Of a DNA stretch of 64,000 bases, positions 1 through 9,007 are shown piece after piece. The stretch comes from CAVRUD01 sp963849635 (lineage in GTDB: Bacteria; Chloroflexota; Chloroflexia; Thermomicrobiales; UBA6265). Under the pieces are notes generated by a model. It made no database searches. It worked only from the letters and a program-made list of their open reading frames with translations, and was not told the origin of the DNA. The stretch is taken from the NCBI GenBank assembly GCA_963849635.1, contig CAWKIA010000005.1:1-64000 (forward strand), read 5' to 3'. Every line of letters starts with the position of its first letter. The first letter of the stretch is position 1. Both the position numbers and the translations under genes were made by a program.

Positions 1-92
1 CACTTGCGGCGACGGCGGAAAACGGTGGATTCCCCACGCTATTCAGATCTATTGGCCGGGGTAGGCGAGAAGCCGCGGTCGGACCCGAGTCG

Positions 93-1112
93 CTATTTTC
101 TGACTGGCCCGGTCGTCGCGCGCAACCGAAGGTCGACTGGCAGAACGATGCCGTTCGGGTAGTCCGCCGTGCCTTCGACGGCGCCGATCACCATCTCGGC
201 GGCGGCAGCGCCCATCTCGTACCAGGGCAAATGGACCGTGGACAGGGGCAGATGGGCGTACTGGGCCAGGTAGATGTCGTCGTAGCCGGTGATCGAGACA
301 TCATCGGGGACGTTCATGCCCGCGCGCGTCAGGCATTCGATCGCGCCAAGGGCGGTCAGGTCGTTGACGCAGAAGATGGCGGTGAAGGGTTTGCCGGTGT
401 TCAGGAGCGTCTGGGTGGCGGCATCGCCTTCGTGGCGCAGCTGGCCGGCGCGCACGATCAGGTCGGGGTCCGGCTCGATTCCGGCGGCGCACAAGGTGCG
501 CTCGTAGCCCTCCCGCCGTCCCTGCGTCGAGCGCAGCACCGGATCGTCGGTGATGTGGGCGATCTGGCGGTGACCGAGATCGAGGAGGTGCTGGACCATC
601 TGGTCGGCGCCGCCGACGAAGTCCGCGTCTACCCAGCCGACGGCGGGATCGACGTCGCGGTTGGCGATCACGACGGCGGGCATGCCGGCGTCGCGCAGCA
701 GGGTCGCGAGGGGGCAAGGTACGCGGCTGTCGAGCACGATCGTCGCGTCGACCCGGCGGTCTTCCAGCGTTACCGGATGGTCGGTATCTTCTGGTTCGCC
801 GATGGGTTCGAGCATGATGGCGTAGCCGCGGCCGCTGGCGATATCGACGATGCCGGCGATCACGTCGTCGGCGAATGGATTGACCAGGAAGCGCTGTCCG
901 CGCCGGTGCATCAGCAGGCGGAGCGCCCTCGATCGCCCGATACGCAAGTTGCGAGCGCCCTGGTGGGGACGATAGCCCAGGGTGGCGATGGCTTCGAGGA
1001 CCCGCTGCCGGGTCGCTGCACTCACCTGGGCTTCGCCGTTGACCACCCGCGAGACCGTCTTGTACGACACCCCGCTCAGGCGCGCAACGTCCTTAATGCT
1101 CGCGGCTTGCAC
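93..1112 (-). CDS. LacI-family transcriptional regulator
   Basis: DNA-binding repressor that would respond to a sugar or nucleoside ligand. An N-terminal LacI helix-turn-helix (SIKDVARLSGVSYKTVSRVV, about residues 5-24) is followed by a periplasmic-binding-protein-like sensor domain, giving 339 residues, the usual length. The frame stays open to a TTG at 1130 that has no ribosome site; I chose the GTG at 1112 because GGGAGG lies about 10 bases before it. It is co-oriented with the downstream nucleoside hydrolase and ABC importer genes, so it is the likely local regulator, and a fitting paired palindrome lies at 5819-5843. The family is certain; the effector is unknown. Confidence 0.92.
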   Translation of the reverse strand: MQAASIKDVARLSGVSYKTVSRVVNGEAQVSAATRQRVLEAIATLGYRPHQGARNLRIGRSRALRLLMHRRGQRFLVNPFADDVIAGIVDIASGRGYAIMLEPIGEPEDTDHPVTLEDRRVDATIVLDSRVPCPLATLLRDAGMPAVVIANRDVDPAVGWVDADFVGGADQMVQHLLDLGHRQIAHITDDPVLRSTQGRREGYERTLCAAGIEPDPDLIVRAGQLRHEGDAATQTLLNTGKPFTAIFCVNDLTALGAIECLTRAGMNVPDDVSITGYDDIYLAQYAHLPLSTVHLPWYEMGAAAAEMVIGAVEGTADYPNGIVLPVDLRLRATTGPVRK

Positions 1113-1203
1113 CCCGATGGCGCCTCCCAATCAACGGTAGAGGTCTGAGCAACGGTCAGAATAGGCTACTGGATTTCAAGAGTGAGACGCCGCCTTGGCT
1201 TCG

Positions 1204-1258
1204 CCCGGGGCTAATGACCCCGGGCTACCTCTGGGGCGGAAGCCGGCTCAAGCCGGCT
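1204..1258. repeat. Intergenic palindromic repeat (CCCGGGG-type)
   Basis: Arms CCCGGGG (1204-1210) and CCCCGGG (1218-1224) enclose a 7-base loop, followed by two copies of AGCCGGCT at 1241-1258. The same arm type recurs near 3334, 31870, 52367 and 58130, so this is one member of an interspersed family. Confidence 0.6.
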
Positions 1259-1357
1259 CGCGACCTCGATCCGCCGCGTTCTGGTACGCCAATTGGGAAC
1301 AGCCCGATGATTCCGCAATCTCCATAGGTCGGCTGAACGGTGCGACAACTGGTGGGG

Positions 1358-2288
1358 TTAGGCGATGGCGGCCATGCTGGCGAGGCGGCCGCCGATAAGG
1401 GCTTTGGCGGCTTCGATATCGACGTGGAGGGCGACTTTCGCGGTCGCGGGCTTGGTTTCGGACGGGCGCGACATAATCGTGGCGGCAGTTCGTCAGGCGG
1501 CCATCGAGTTCGACCGCGACGTGCGCCTCGGTCAGCTCGACGATCTCGGGCTTGACGATGACCGCGGCAGCGAGCGGATCGTGCAGGGCGGTGGCGCCGC
1601 GGTCGACGAAGCGGGGATAGACCTCAACCTGGCCAGCGACGGCGGTGTGGAACGGTGTGCCCGCCGCCCGGATGGCGGCAACCATCTCCCGGTCGATCTC
1701 GACGATGGTGGTGACGTCGAGCGGGACCAGGGTGATCGGCGCGCCGGAGGAGAAGACGATGTGGGCCGCTTCCGGATCGCAGGCGATGTTGTGTTCCGCG
1801 ACGGGCAGGCCCAGCCGGTTCGGATCGCGGTGGACGCCGCCCATGATTGTCAGGTGCTGGAGGGCGGTGACGATCCGCGGTTCCCGCCGGATCGCCATGG
1901 CGACGTTCGTCAGGGGGCCGATGGCGAGGAGATGGATCTCGCCGGGGTTGGCCATGATCGTCTCGACCAGGAAGTCGACGGCGTGGCCCGGGTCGGCCTC
2001 CAGGCCCTCGTCGCCGGGCTCCAGCAGCCCGACACCCTCGTGGCCGGCCCAGTAGACCGGGCGGAGGCCGAGCAGGGGAGGCTCGACGCCGAGCAGCACC
2101 GGGCACTCCTTCTCGCGGCCGGCCAGGCGAAGGAGCTTACGCACCATCCGCGCCCGCAGGGCTACATCGCCGTAGACGCAGGTGATCCCCTCCAGCTTGA
2201 TTTCAGGGCAGGAGAGGAGCAGGGCGATGGCGAGACAGTCGTCGACGTCGGTGCCGATATCGGTATCGAGAATGACACGGGTGGGCAT
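1358..2288 (-). CDS. Inosine/uridine-preferring nucleoside hydrolase, one frameshift
   Basis: Cytosolic enzyme that splits ribonucleosides into base and ribose. The calcium-binding signature DTDIGTDVDD sits at residues 8-17, with the conserved IGPLTNVA and MGGV segments further on. The main frame runs to an out-of-family tail ending at 1248. The minus strand in another frame encodes SRPSETKPATAKVALHVDIE and stops at 1358, which is a typical family C-terminus, so I place a single-base break near 1481 and end the gene at 1358. It lies between the LacI regulator and the ABC importer, suggesting the importer brings in a nucleoside or its sugar (inference). Confidence 0.88.
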
Positions 2289-2295
2289 GGATCCT

Positions 2296-2383
2296 CCGAG
2301 TGCCGAGTGCCGAGTGCCGAGTGCCGAGTGCCGAATGAGTTTCCTTGCGTCTCATGACTCATGACTCAGGACTCAGGACTCGG
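2296..2383. repeat. Tandem 7-mer repeat GTGCCGA plus ATGACTC repeats
   Basis: About five to six copies of the 7-mer GAGTGCC run from 2296 to 2336. They are followed at 2351-2383 by tandem CATGACT and CAGGACT units. It fills the gap between the hydrolase start and the permease stop. Units of similar type (GTGAGAC, GTGAGTC) occur at 4305-4365 and 63401-63431. Confidence 0.75.
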
Positions 2384-3304
2384 TTAGCCCTTGACGCCTG
2401 AGCCGACGATGCTGCCGACGTAGAAGCGTTGCAGGGGGAGAACCAGGATCAGGGGGACGACGGCGGCCAGGGTCGAGGCGGCGAAGAGGCGGTCCCAGAA
2501 GCGAAGCTCCTGGGAGACGCCCAGGATCGATACCGCCACCTGGACCACGCGGTAGTCTTCGGCGGGGGCGACGAGCATCGGCCAAAAGAACGAGTTCCAC
2601 TGGCCGAGGAAGATCAGGATCGAGCAGGTGACCAGGACCGGTTTCGAGAGGGGCAGGACGATCCCGCCGAGAATGCGCGGCCACGACGCGCCGTCGACCC
2701 GGCCGGCATCGAGCAGATCTTGCGGGATCTCGGAGAAGAACTGGCGGAAGAGGAACATGGCCGTGCCGTTGGCGATCGCCGGGACGATCAACGCTTGCCA
2801 CGAGTTGAGCCAGCCGAGCCGGTCGATCAGGGAGTAGGCGGGGATGACGGTCGCCTCGTACGGCACCATCAGGCTGGCCAGGACCATGACCCAGAGCACG
2901 TTCTTGCCCCGGAAATCGAACCGGGCGAAGGCGAACCCAGCCGGGGCGCAGACAGAGATAGTCAGAACCACCGTGACGATGCCGAGGGCAGCGGTATTGC
3001 TCATCGCCCGGCCGTAGCCGTCCTCGAAGACGCCGCGATAGCCCTCCAGGCTGAAGTCCTGGGGCAGCAGGGCCCGCCAGGAGAAGGGCAGGACGTTGGC
3101 CCAGACGGTCTCGCGGGTCGTGAACGAGTTCGCCCCGATCCACCAGAGCGGGGCCAGCACGAGCACGATCAGGAAGCCGAGGATGGTGTAGAGCCCGGTC
3201 GTCTCCGCCACCTGGGCGAGGCTGGTCGCCTTGCGGCGTTGCCTCGCCGTGTTGACCTCGCTCCGGGGACCGGCCGTCGCCGGTTCGTGTGCCTGTACCG
3301 CCAT
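2384..3304 (-). CDS. ABC transporter permease, MalG-like (CUT1)
   Basis: Inner-membrane permease of a carbohydrate-type ABC importer. About six hydrophobic segments are visible, and the EAA loop that docks the ATPase is at about residues 192-214 (EIPQDLLDAGRVDGASWPRI). The frame extends to 3346, but the ATG at 3304 starts a protein of 306 residues, near the family length. It is downstream of the MalF-like permease and binding-protein genes on the same strand, so it is probably the last importer gene of the operon. No ATPase gene is present nearby; a shared MsmX-type ATPase from elsewhere is likely needed. Confidence 0.93.
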   Translation of the reverse strand: MAVQAHEPATAGPRSEVNTARQRRKATSLAQVAETTGLYTILGFLIVLVLAPLWWIGANSFTTRETVWANVLPFSWRALLPQDFSLEGYRGVFEDGYGRAMSNTAALGIVTVVLTISVCAPAGFAFARFDFRGKNVLWVMVLASLMVPYEATVIPAYSLIDRLGWLNSWQALIVPAIANGTAMFLFRQFFSEIPQDLLDAGRVDGASWPRILGGIVLPLSKPVLVTCSILIFLGQWNSFFWPMLVAPAEDYRVVQVAVSILGVSQELRFWDRLFAASTLAAVVPLILVLPLQRFYVGSIVGSGVKG

Positions 3305-3333
3305 CCGATCCAAACCTTCCGGTATCCCGGGTT

Positions 3334-3382
3334 CCCGGGGTATCAACCCCGGGGTTGAGAGGACGCCAGGTTGAAACCTGGC
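3334..3382. repeat. Two palindromic repeats between the permease genes
   Basis: CCCGGGG/CCCCGGG arms at 3334-3340 and 3347-3353, then GCCAGGTT/AACCTGGC arms at 3365-3382. After these comes TACGAAGTCCCTCCGGGACTA, which resembles the element near 58208. These belong to the interspersed palindrome family of this genome. Confidence 0.65.
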
Positions 3383-3421
3383 GCTAAACCTACGAAGTCC
3401 CTCCGGGACTACGAACGGGCG

Positions 3422-4288
3422 CTAATGGCGTGGGCGAAGGATGAGGAACTCAAGGCCGACGACGGCCATCATGACGACGAGCAGCAGCAGGGCCATCGCG
3501 GAGGACGAGCCAAGATCGCTGTAGGTGAAGCCGCGTTGCCAGGCTTCGTACATCATCAGATTGGTCGATTCCTGCGGTCCGCCCCTGGTGAGCAGGTAGG
3601 GCGGAATGAACAGGGTGAAGTTGATCACCGTGTCGGAGACGATGACGAACAATGTCACGCGCTGGAGCAGCGGCACCGTGATCTGGTGGAAGATCTGGAA
3701 CCGGCTGGCCCCGTCGATCCGGGCCGCCTCGCGAACTTCGTGCGGGATCGACTGTAAGCCGGCCAGGTAGAAGAGGGTCCAGAACGGGACGCCGATCCAG
3801 GAGACGATCCCGACCATCGTCCAAATCGCCTGATCTTCTGAGCGGAGGAACGGCTGCCGGTTCAGCCCGACCAGCTCCAGGATGCCATTGACCAGGCCGT
3901 AGTTGGTATCGAGGGCCAGGCCCCAGGCGAGGGCCGTGACGTTGATTGAGATAGCCACCGGCAGGAGGAGGATGGTGCGGAACGCGGCCATGCCCCGCAG
4001 CTTTTGATTGACCAATAGGGCCAGCAGCAGCGCCAGGACCGTCTGGAGCGGGGTCACGACAATGTTGAACAGGAATGTGACCCGGACAGACTTCCAGAAG
4101 ACCGGATCGTCGAAGAGGCGCCGGAAGTTGTCGAGCCCGACGTACTCCTTCGCACCCGTGAAGCTGAGCGCGTTGGTGTAGAAGCTCTCGCGCAATCCCG
4201 TCACCAACGGCACATAGCGCCACACCACCAGCAACGCCAGGGCCGGCAGCAAGAAGAGATAGGGCGTGTATCGCTCGGTCCGAAGCAC
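3422..4288 (-). CDS. ABC transporter permease, MalF-like (CUT1)
   Basis: Second membrane subunit of the importer. It starts with a hydrophobic stretch (PYLFLLPALALLVVW), has six predicted membrane segments, and carries the EAA loop EAARIDGASRFQIFHQIT from about residue 187. The frame is open to 4357, but that extension is translated repeat. The GTG at 4288 follows a GGAGGG sequence and gives 288 residues, so I prefer it. It pairs with the MalG-like permease and is separated from the binding-protein gene by a long inverted repeat that could lower read-through relative to the binding protein. Confidence 0.92.
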   Translation of the reverse strand: MLRTERYTPYLFLLPALALLVVWRYVPLVTGLRESFYTNALSFTGAKEYVGLDNFRRLFDDPVFWKSVRVTFLFNIVVTPLQTVLALLLALLVNQKLRGMAAFRTILLLPVAISINVTALAWGLALDTNYGLVNGILELVGLNRQPFLRSEDQAIWTMVGIVSWIGVPFWTLFYLAGLQSIPHEVREAARIDGASRFQIFHQITVPLLQRVTLFVIVSDTVINFTLFIPPYLLTRGGPQESTNLMMYEAWQRGFTYSDLGSSSAMALLLLVVMMAVVGLEFLILRPRH

Positions 4289-4304
4289 GAGGTCCCTCCG
4301 GGAC

Positions 4305-4365
4305 GAGACGTGAGACGTGAGACGTGAGATGACGAAAACGGTCTTCTCACGTCTCACGTCTCACG
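4305..4365. repeat. Perfect 21-bp inverted repeat built from GTGAGAC units
   Basis: The left arm at 4309-4329 and right arm at 4345-4365 are perfect reverse complements, each three tandem copies of an ACGTGAG-like unit, around a 15-base loop. It sits between the stop of the binding-protein gene (4367) and the start of the MalF-like gene, where a strong stem could stabilise upstream mRNA or attenuate transcription. Confidence 0.85.
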
Positions 4366-4366
4366 A

Positions 4367-5668
4367 CTATTGCCGGTACTTCTCCATTTCGCGGTCGATG
4401 CTGTCGGCGGCGCCGGAGAGGGAGTCTGCGACGTCGGAGCCGTTGCGCATGTCCTCGAAGGCGTCGGAGAGGATCTCCTCGTACTCGAGGTAGCCGGGTG
4501 TCAGAGGTCGGGCCGTGGCGTACTGCGCTTCGGCGGCAGCGACGACGTTCGCCTGGTTCGGCCACTCGACATTCGCTGGGTCGTTGAAGATCTCGTCGAG
4601 CAGGATCTGCTGGGCCGGCCAGATATCCTGGACCTCGCGCCAAACACGGCCGCCTTCGATGGAGGAGGCGTATTTAATGAAGCGGGTCGTGGCCTCCGGA
4701 TTCTTACTGGCGGCGTTGACGCCGAGGTGCCAGGAGTCGGTGGGGACGTGGATGGGGCCGCCCCAGTACGGGTGCGGCGCCGCCCGCCATTGGAACGTCG
4801 GGTTCTGGTCGATGAAGGACTTGATCGCCCACGGGCCGCGGATGACCATGGCCAGTTTCTGGTCGAGGAAGAGGGGCTCTGGCTCCAGGTTGCCCTGGTA
4901 GGAGATCTTGGTCTTATTGTGGGCATCGGCGTACCAGGTGAAGGCCTCGATCCACTCGGGCGAGTCGATGATGCCCTTGACCGTGAGGCCGTCTTCGCCG
5001 ATGACCGGGACGCCCTTGCCCTGGGGGAGAGGCTGGAGCTGGTAGATGCGGTTGAATTGCTCGAATTGGAAGCCGAAGACATCGTCGTGGGTCAACGCCT
5101 GGGCGGCGGTGGCGAGTTGGTCCCAGGTCCAGCGCTCGTCGACGGCGGGCGGGGTCACGCCGGCGGCCTCGAGCAGGTCAAGGTTGTAGAAGAGCAGCTG
5201 GGAGGAGTTCCAGATCGGTGGAGCGAGCAGGCTGCCGTTGTAGCGGCCGGAGTCGTTAAGCGCTCCGACCCAGGCGGACGTCTCTTCCGGGGTGAAGGCA
5301 TCGTCGAGGGGCAGCAGCCAGCCACGAAGGCCGTACCCCGCTACCACTGGCGCATCGACGCTGACGATATCGAGGTCGTCGGACTTGGCGCCAAGGCGGA
5401 CCTGGTTCTGCTGGAAGACCTCGCGGAAGGTGACGGTTTCGACTTCGATCTTGACGTCGGGGTTGGTCTCGGTGAAGCGATCGGCGACGACCTGGGCGTT
5501 GGGCAGGTCCGTCAGCCAGCGCAGCGTGACCGCATCCTGGGCGGCCGCCGGGCGGGGGCGGATGTGGGCGCCGCCGGCAAGGGCGGCGGCGCCGGCGCCC
5601 GCCGTGGTGAGAAGACGACGCCGGGAGAGGGAACTGCTACTTCGCGGGTACGACGAACCCTGAACCAT
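4367..5668 (-). CDS. ABC transporter substrate-binding protein, family 1, Tat-type leader
   Basis: Extracellular ligand-binding protein of the CUT1 importer, 433 residues. The N-terminus has a twin-arginine-like leader (SRRRLLTTAGAGAAALAGG, about residues 15-33) followed by an Ala-rich cleavage region. The body has the family-1 pattern, for example the FYNLDLLEAAGV and MVIRGPWA segments. The ATG at 5668 has a near-perfect ribosome site (AAGGAGGGCGAG), so I rejected the longer open frame to 5875. It is the first gene of the importer operon and would be the most strongly expressed. Substrate is unknown; the nearby nucleoside hydrolase hints at nucleosides. Confidence 0.93.
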   Translation of the reverse strand: MVQGSSYPRSSSSLSRRRLLTTAGAGAAALAGGAHIRPRPAAAQDAVTLRWLTDLPNAQVVADRFTETNPDVKIEVETVTFREVFQQNQVRLGAKSDDLDIVSVDAPVVAGYGLRGWLLPLDDAFTPEETSAWVGALNDSGRYNGSLLAPPIWNSSQLLFYNLDLLEAAGVTPPAVDERWTWDQLATAAQALTHDDVFGFQFEQFNRIYQLQPLPQGKGVPVIGEDGLTVKGIIDSPEWIEAFTWYADAHNKTKISYQGNLEPEPLFLDQKLAMVIRGPWAIKSFIDQNPTFQWRAAPHPYWGGPIHVPTDSWHLGVNAASKNPEATTRFIKYASSIEGGRVWREVQDIWPAQQILLDEIFNDPANVEWPNQANVVAAAEAQYATARPLTPGYLEYEEILSDAFEDMRNGSDVADSLSGAADSIDREMEKYRQ

Positions 5669-5972
5669 CTCGCCCTCCTTCAGGAAGCTGCTAGAACGGC
5701 CACACGGACGTTTGGCGCCTGAGCCGGACGTGTCAGGACAACGGGGACCCACTCGGCCCGTCCGTCGCGCGCCGGACGGCGCCGGTTCCCATCCGGCGAT
5801 GCCTCGCCGGAGCGCCCTGACAACGTTGACTGTCAACGTTGTCGAGACGGTATCGCGACCGCGAACGTTCGTCAAGCGGGGTATTCATGCGATCGAAATC
5901 GCGCTCTGGCAATGGCGAATCCACGGTGACGCGTGGAGCGGAGATTGGTAGCGCGGAGGGTGGCCGGTGGGC
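5669..5972. other. Upstream region of the importer operon
   Basis: About 300 bases with no credible gene. It holds the paired palindromic operator at 5819-5843 and otherwise ordinary GC-rich sequence between the binding-protein start and the end of the esterase gene. Confidence 0.6.
5819..5843. promoter_or_regulatory. Probable LacI-family operator (25-bp palindrome)
   Basis: GACAACGTTGAC and GTCAACGTTGTC are perfect 12-base arms around one central base. Each arm itself contains the palindrome CAACGTTG with a central CG, the hallmark of LacI-family half-operators, so there are two operator cores 13 bases apart. It lies about 150 bases before the binding-protein start. The minus-strand reading also contains TTGACA, so a bound repressor could cover a -35 box. 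Confidence 0.75.
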
Positions 5973-6714
5973 CTATCCGTCTTGGGGCTGGATGCCGAGG
6001 ATTCGGGCGTGCTGTACCAGGGCGAGGGGCACGCGCTGGTCCCAGAAGTCCCAGTCGTGGCGGCCGGGGAGTTCTTCGTAGGTGTGGGGGAGACCGATCG
6101 TCTCCATGTGGTTGTGGAGGCGGCGGTTGTGGCCAATGAGTTCGTCTTCGGTGCCGCAGTCGAAGGTGATGACTGGGTAGTGACCGGATTCGGCGGCGTG
6201 GTCGGCGCGGGCGTAGATATTTGCTTCGTCTGGGACGGGGTAGAGGGAGTCGAGTTCGTCGCGGGTCCGGTAGGAGCCGGAGTGGGCCCAGATCGAGGCG
6301 AAGCGGTCCGGGTATTTCAGCCCCAAGCGCATGGCGCCGAAGCCGCCCATTGAGAGACCGCCGATGGCCCACGGACCGGGGCGGACTCGGAAGGTGCGCT
6401 CGATCTGCTGGCGGAGGTCGTTGACCATCAGGTCTTCGTAACGCTGGATGCCGATGCGACTGGTGGGTTGGGGGCCATGGGGAAGGTTCAGGTAGCCGGA
6501 AGTGGCCCCGTCGGGCAGCACGATGATCATCGGGTAGGGCGCGGCGTGGCGGACCAGATTCGAGGAATAGAGCCAGGACGTGTGATCGTCACTGTACCCG
6601 TGCAGTTGGAGCAAGACTGGAAACGGGACCGTCACCGGTGACCGGTAGGATGATGCTGTACGTCGTGTGGCGCGCCAGGGCCGGGCTGAAAAACTGAACG
6701 GTTGCCAGGTTCAC
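5973..6714 (-). CDS. Esterase D-like alpha/beta hydrolase, one frameshift
   Basis: Alpha/beta hydrolase of the esterase D/acyl-transferase-like family. The nucleophile elbow GLSMGGFGA, the oxyanion region LHGYSDDHTSW and a C-terminal catalytic His in PGRHDW are all visible. The open frame starts inside the fold at 6635. Upstream in another frame the minus strand reads NLATVQFFSPALARHTTYSI, the expected first strand, from a GTG at 6714 preceded by GAGGGA. I therefore place a single-base break near 6645. It stands alone, and its ester substrate cannot be told from the sequence. Confidence 0.85.
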
Positions 6715-6961
6715 TGATGGTCCCTCTCGATCAGAAGTCGTCCCCGCCGGTCGTCGCCGGCACAATGCATCCTACCGCGATCGATTCACGGTGTTTCCCG
6801 TGTCGAATGTGAACCACGTTCGCCCGAGGTGCGATTCAGAGCATCCCCTGTCTGGCGGTGACGCCCGTGTCGTTCTTCTGCTCCTGTCGATTTGTTGGGA
6901 ACTCAATCGACAATGTACTAGAGCGATCCATCGCGGGTCGCGCTTGCGCATGAGGAGAATT

Positions 6962-7381
6962 GTGTTGACCAACTCCAATGAAGAGCGTCCACGGCCAGGG
7001 TCGTGGGTCAAAGGCGTCAGCGCGATCACGCTGGTGGTCGAGGATCTGGATGTCGCCAAGGAGTTCTACGGCCGGGTCTTCGACTTGCCGATCGTGTTCG
7101 AGGACGAGGACTCGGCCGTCTACACGTTCGGAGAGATGATGGTCAATCTTCTCAAGGCCCCGGCCGCGCGAGAGTTGGTCGATCCAGCGTTGGTTGCCCC
7201 GCCCGAGGCCGGAGTGCGCTTTCAGTTCACCCTGCTCGTCGACGATGTCGATGCCGCCTGTGTCGATCTGGCCTCACGCGGCGTGGATCTGCTCAATGGC
7301 CCTATCGATCGCCCCTGGGGCATTCGCACCGCAAGCTTTCGCGATCCCGGAGGACACATCTGGGAGATCACGAAGTGGTAG
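6962..7381 (+). CDS. VOC (glyoxalase/bleomycin-resistance) family protein
   Basis: Small single-domain vicinal-oxygen-chelate protein of about 139 residues. It has the paired beta-alpha-beta-beta-beta pattern (ITLVVEDLDVAKEFYGRVF and later FTLLVDDVDAACVDL) and ends in FRDPGGHIWEI, where the last Glu is a usual metal ligand. An AGGAG at 6953-6957 decides between GTG 6962 and TTG 6965; the ATG at 6950 lies before that site. Members include glyoxalase I, dioxygenases and resistance proteins; nothing nearby shows which it is. Confidence 0.88.
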   Translation: MLTNSNEERPRPGSWVKGVSAITLVVEDLDVAKEFYGRVFDLPIVFEDEDSAVYTFGEMMVNLLKAPAARELVDPALVAPPEAGVRFQFTLLVDDVDAACVDLASRGVDLLNGPIDRPWGIRTASFRDPGGHIWEITKW

Positions 7382-7809
7382 AGGGTTCACTGGTCAGGTA
7401 GAGACAAGAACCGATCATGCTCCCCCTCCTATCTACGTGTGGTGGTCTCAAACGTTCCCGCGGTGAGCGTTGGTCGTAGGTAGAAGAATAGCCATTCCAG
7501 GTATCTAGGTCAGGCCGTTAAGACACCTGACCTAGTGAGCCTGCGTGCCTGCCCTGAAGCAAATAGGTCAACTGGCCGATGTGCCCACCGGCCAGTTTGG
7601 CTACCGTGGAAATTGGCATCACAGTCCAGGATTCAGGCCCGGGTTAACTCTCGGGTTCTGGATCTCGTTGCCGCCTGGCTGATAGCTCAGGCGGCAGTCG
7701 GGGTGCCATACGGGAGCGAGGGCGGCCGGACGATCGACGTGGGTTTGCCGCGATCGGGCCACACCTCCGCTCAAGACGCGGTGTCGCGAACGACCATGAG
7801 GGGATGCGC
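7382..7809. other. Gene-free region with two hairpins
   Basis: No credible gene. It contains a perfect 10-base inverted repeat, CTAGGTCAGG (7505-7514) and CCTGACCTAG (7526-7535), and an 8-base stem GCCGCCTG/CAGGCGGC near 7669-7694. Neither is followed by a T run, so they look more like operators or repeats than terminators. Confidence 0.5.
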
Positions 7810-8141
7810 ATGGAAGGGAATCGTTTTGACAACCTGACGCGAACGTTGGCGAGCACGAAGACGCGGCGAGGATTCATTGGGGCGCTGGCGGCGTTGGGGC
7901 AGGACTGGCCGGTGCTCGCGGTGTCGAGGATCAGTCGCAGGTGTCGTGCGGGAACGTCCTTTGTGGGTCCAACCCTGGGGTCTGTGCCGCCGGCTGCGTC
8001 TGTTGTGGTTACAGCAATGGCAACTCCCGCTGCCGCCCGGCGAGCCAATGCACCGGAAGCGGGAGTGTCATTCCGACGACCACAACCACCACGATGGCCG
8101 CTCCGACGACGACCACGATGAGGCAGGAGATCCGCATGTAA
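7810..8141 (+). CDS. Tat-exported Cys-rich protein, copy A, one frameshift
   Basis: Small predicted exported protein of about 110 residues, family not recognised. It begins NRFDNLTRTLASTKTRRGFI, a twin-arginine leader, then carries a compact Cys-rich module (SCGNVLCGSNPGVC, GCVCCGYSNGNSRC, CTGSG) and a short Thr-rich tail. The break is a missing G in a G run near 7896; restoring it joins both halves. GAGGGG lies 7 bases before ATG 7810. Copies B and C next to it share the leader and Cys module, but this one is on the opposite strand and has the shortest tail. The eight conserved Cys suggest disulfide bonding outside the cytoplasm. Confidence 0.75.
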
Positions 8142-8336
8142 CGAAGTGGGTCCCGCGAGAGCGTTCTGAACCACTCATCAAACCCTTCGAACGAGGTATG
8201 GTGCGGAGTGGCGATGTCCATAGGATTCCCCCGAGCGTCGGTCGTGAATGCCGTTTGCCGATGTCGAGATCCTATTAATTGACGATAACCGCGAACATCG
8301 GCAGTAATGCCGATTTCTCAATTCGGGGCACACCGG

Positions 8337-8374
8337 AAAAACGAGTGATCCGGGACCAAGTCGCCCGGATCACT
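8337..8374 (-). terminator. Rho-independent terminator of copy B
   Basis: Stem AGTGATCCGGG/CCCGGATCACT (8344-8354 and 8364-8374) with a 9-base loop, followed on the minus strand by CG and five T. It lies just past the restored end of the copy B gene. Confidence 0.8.
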
Positions 8375-8399
8375 CCCTACGAATTTCACTTCGCCGCCG

Positions 8400-9007
8400 T
8401 TAGCATGCGGCGACGGCCCAGCCGCTGGACACGTCCCCGATCTGTACCCGGAACGACGTCCCCTTCGGGATTTCGATGAGGTTTCCGAACGAGCCCGCGC
8501 CGTCCGGTCCGGTCGTGAGTCTGACGCGTAGAGAGGGTGACGATACTGCCGTCAGACCCGATAGCGTTCGCGGATGTAGTCGTACGTCCGATTCGGGGCC
8601 CACCCCGCAAGATCGATGAACGTCCAGCAGCAGCAGGAGGCTACAGTGAATGCGAACCGGAGGGTCATCGTCCCCACGGGATCACCGCAGACGCCGGCGG
8701 CGGTGAGGACCTGGCCGGGCGGGCAGGCGACCGTGCCGGGGGCGCAGGTTCCCGGCGGGCGGCAACGGGAGTTGATGACCTGGCCGGTGATCGAGTTGGT
8801 GTAGGCGCAGCAGACGCAGCCGGGCTTACAGACCCCTGGGTTGCTCGCGCACGCCTGATTGCCGCAAGAGATCTGCGACACCTGGGCGCCGGCCGCGTGG
8901 GCGCCGATCAGGCCGGCCCCGAGGGCGGTGAGCGTGCCAAGGAGGCCGCGACGGGTGCGCGGCGCGGCGAGCGATCGGGACAGCGTGTCGAAGCGCGACG
9001 GTTCCAT
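8400..9007 (-). CDS. Tat-exported Cys-rich protein, copy B, one frameshift
   Basis: Paralog of copies A and C. It starts EPSRFDTLSRSLAAPRTRRG, a twin-arginine leader, then has the Cys module (SCGNQACASNPGVC, GCVCCAY, SRCRPPGTC) and, in place of a Thr stalk, a second domain with CPPGQVLTAAGVCGD and an unusual CCCW. The open frame stops at 8552, but another frame continues with SFGNLIEIPKGTSFRVQIGD to a stop at 8400 right before a good terminator, so a break near 8560 is likely. GGAGGAGG precedes ATG 9007. The C-terminal part may be a small beta domain; function unknown. Confidence 0.75.

Noticed and set aside
231..1148. Plus-strand frame of 305 codons
   Set aside because: Antisense of the LacI regulator; composition is typical of a high-GC shadow frame.
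2296..2383. Possible CRISPR array
   Set aside because: Units are 7-mers in direct tandem with no spacers and no cas genes nearby.
8009..8221. Minus-strand 70-residue frame with a Val-rich membrane-like segment
   Set aside because: It is the antisense of the Thr-rich tail of copy A, which is supported by two paralogs.
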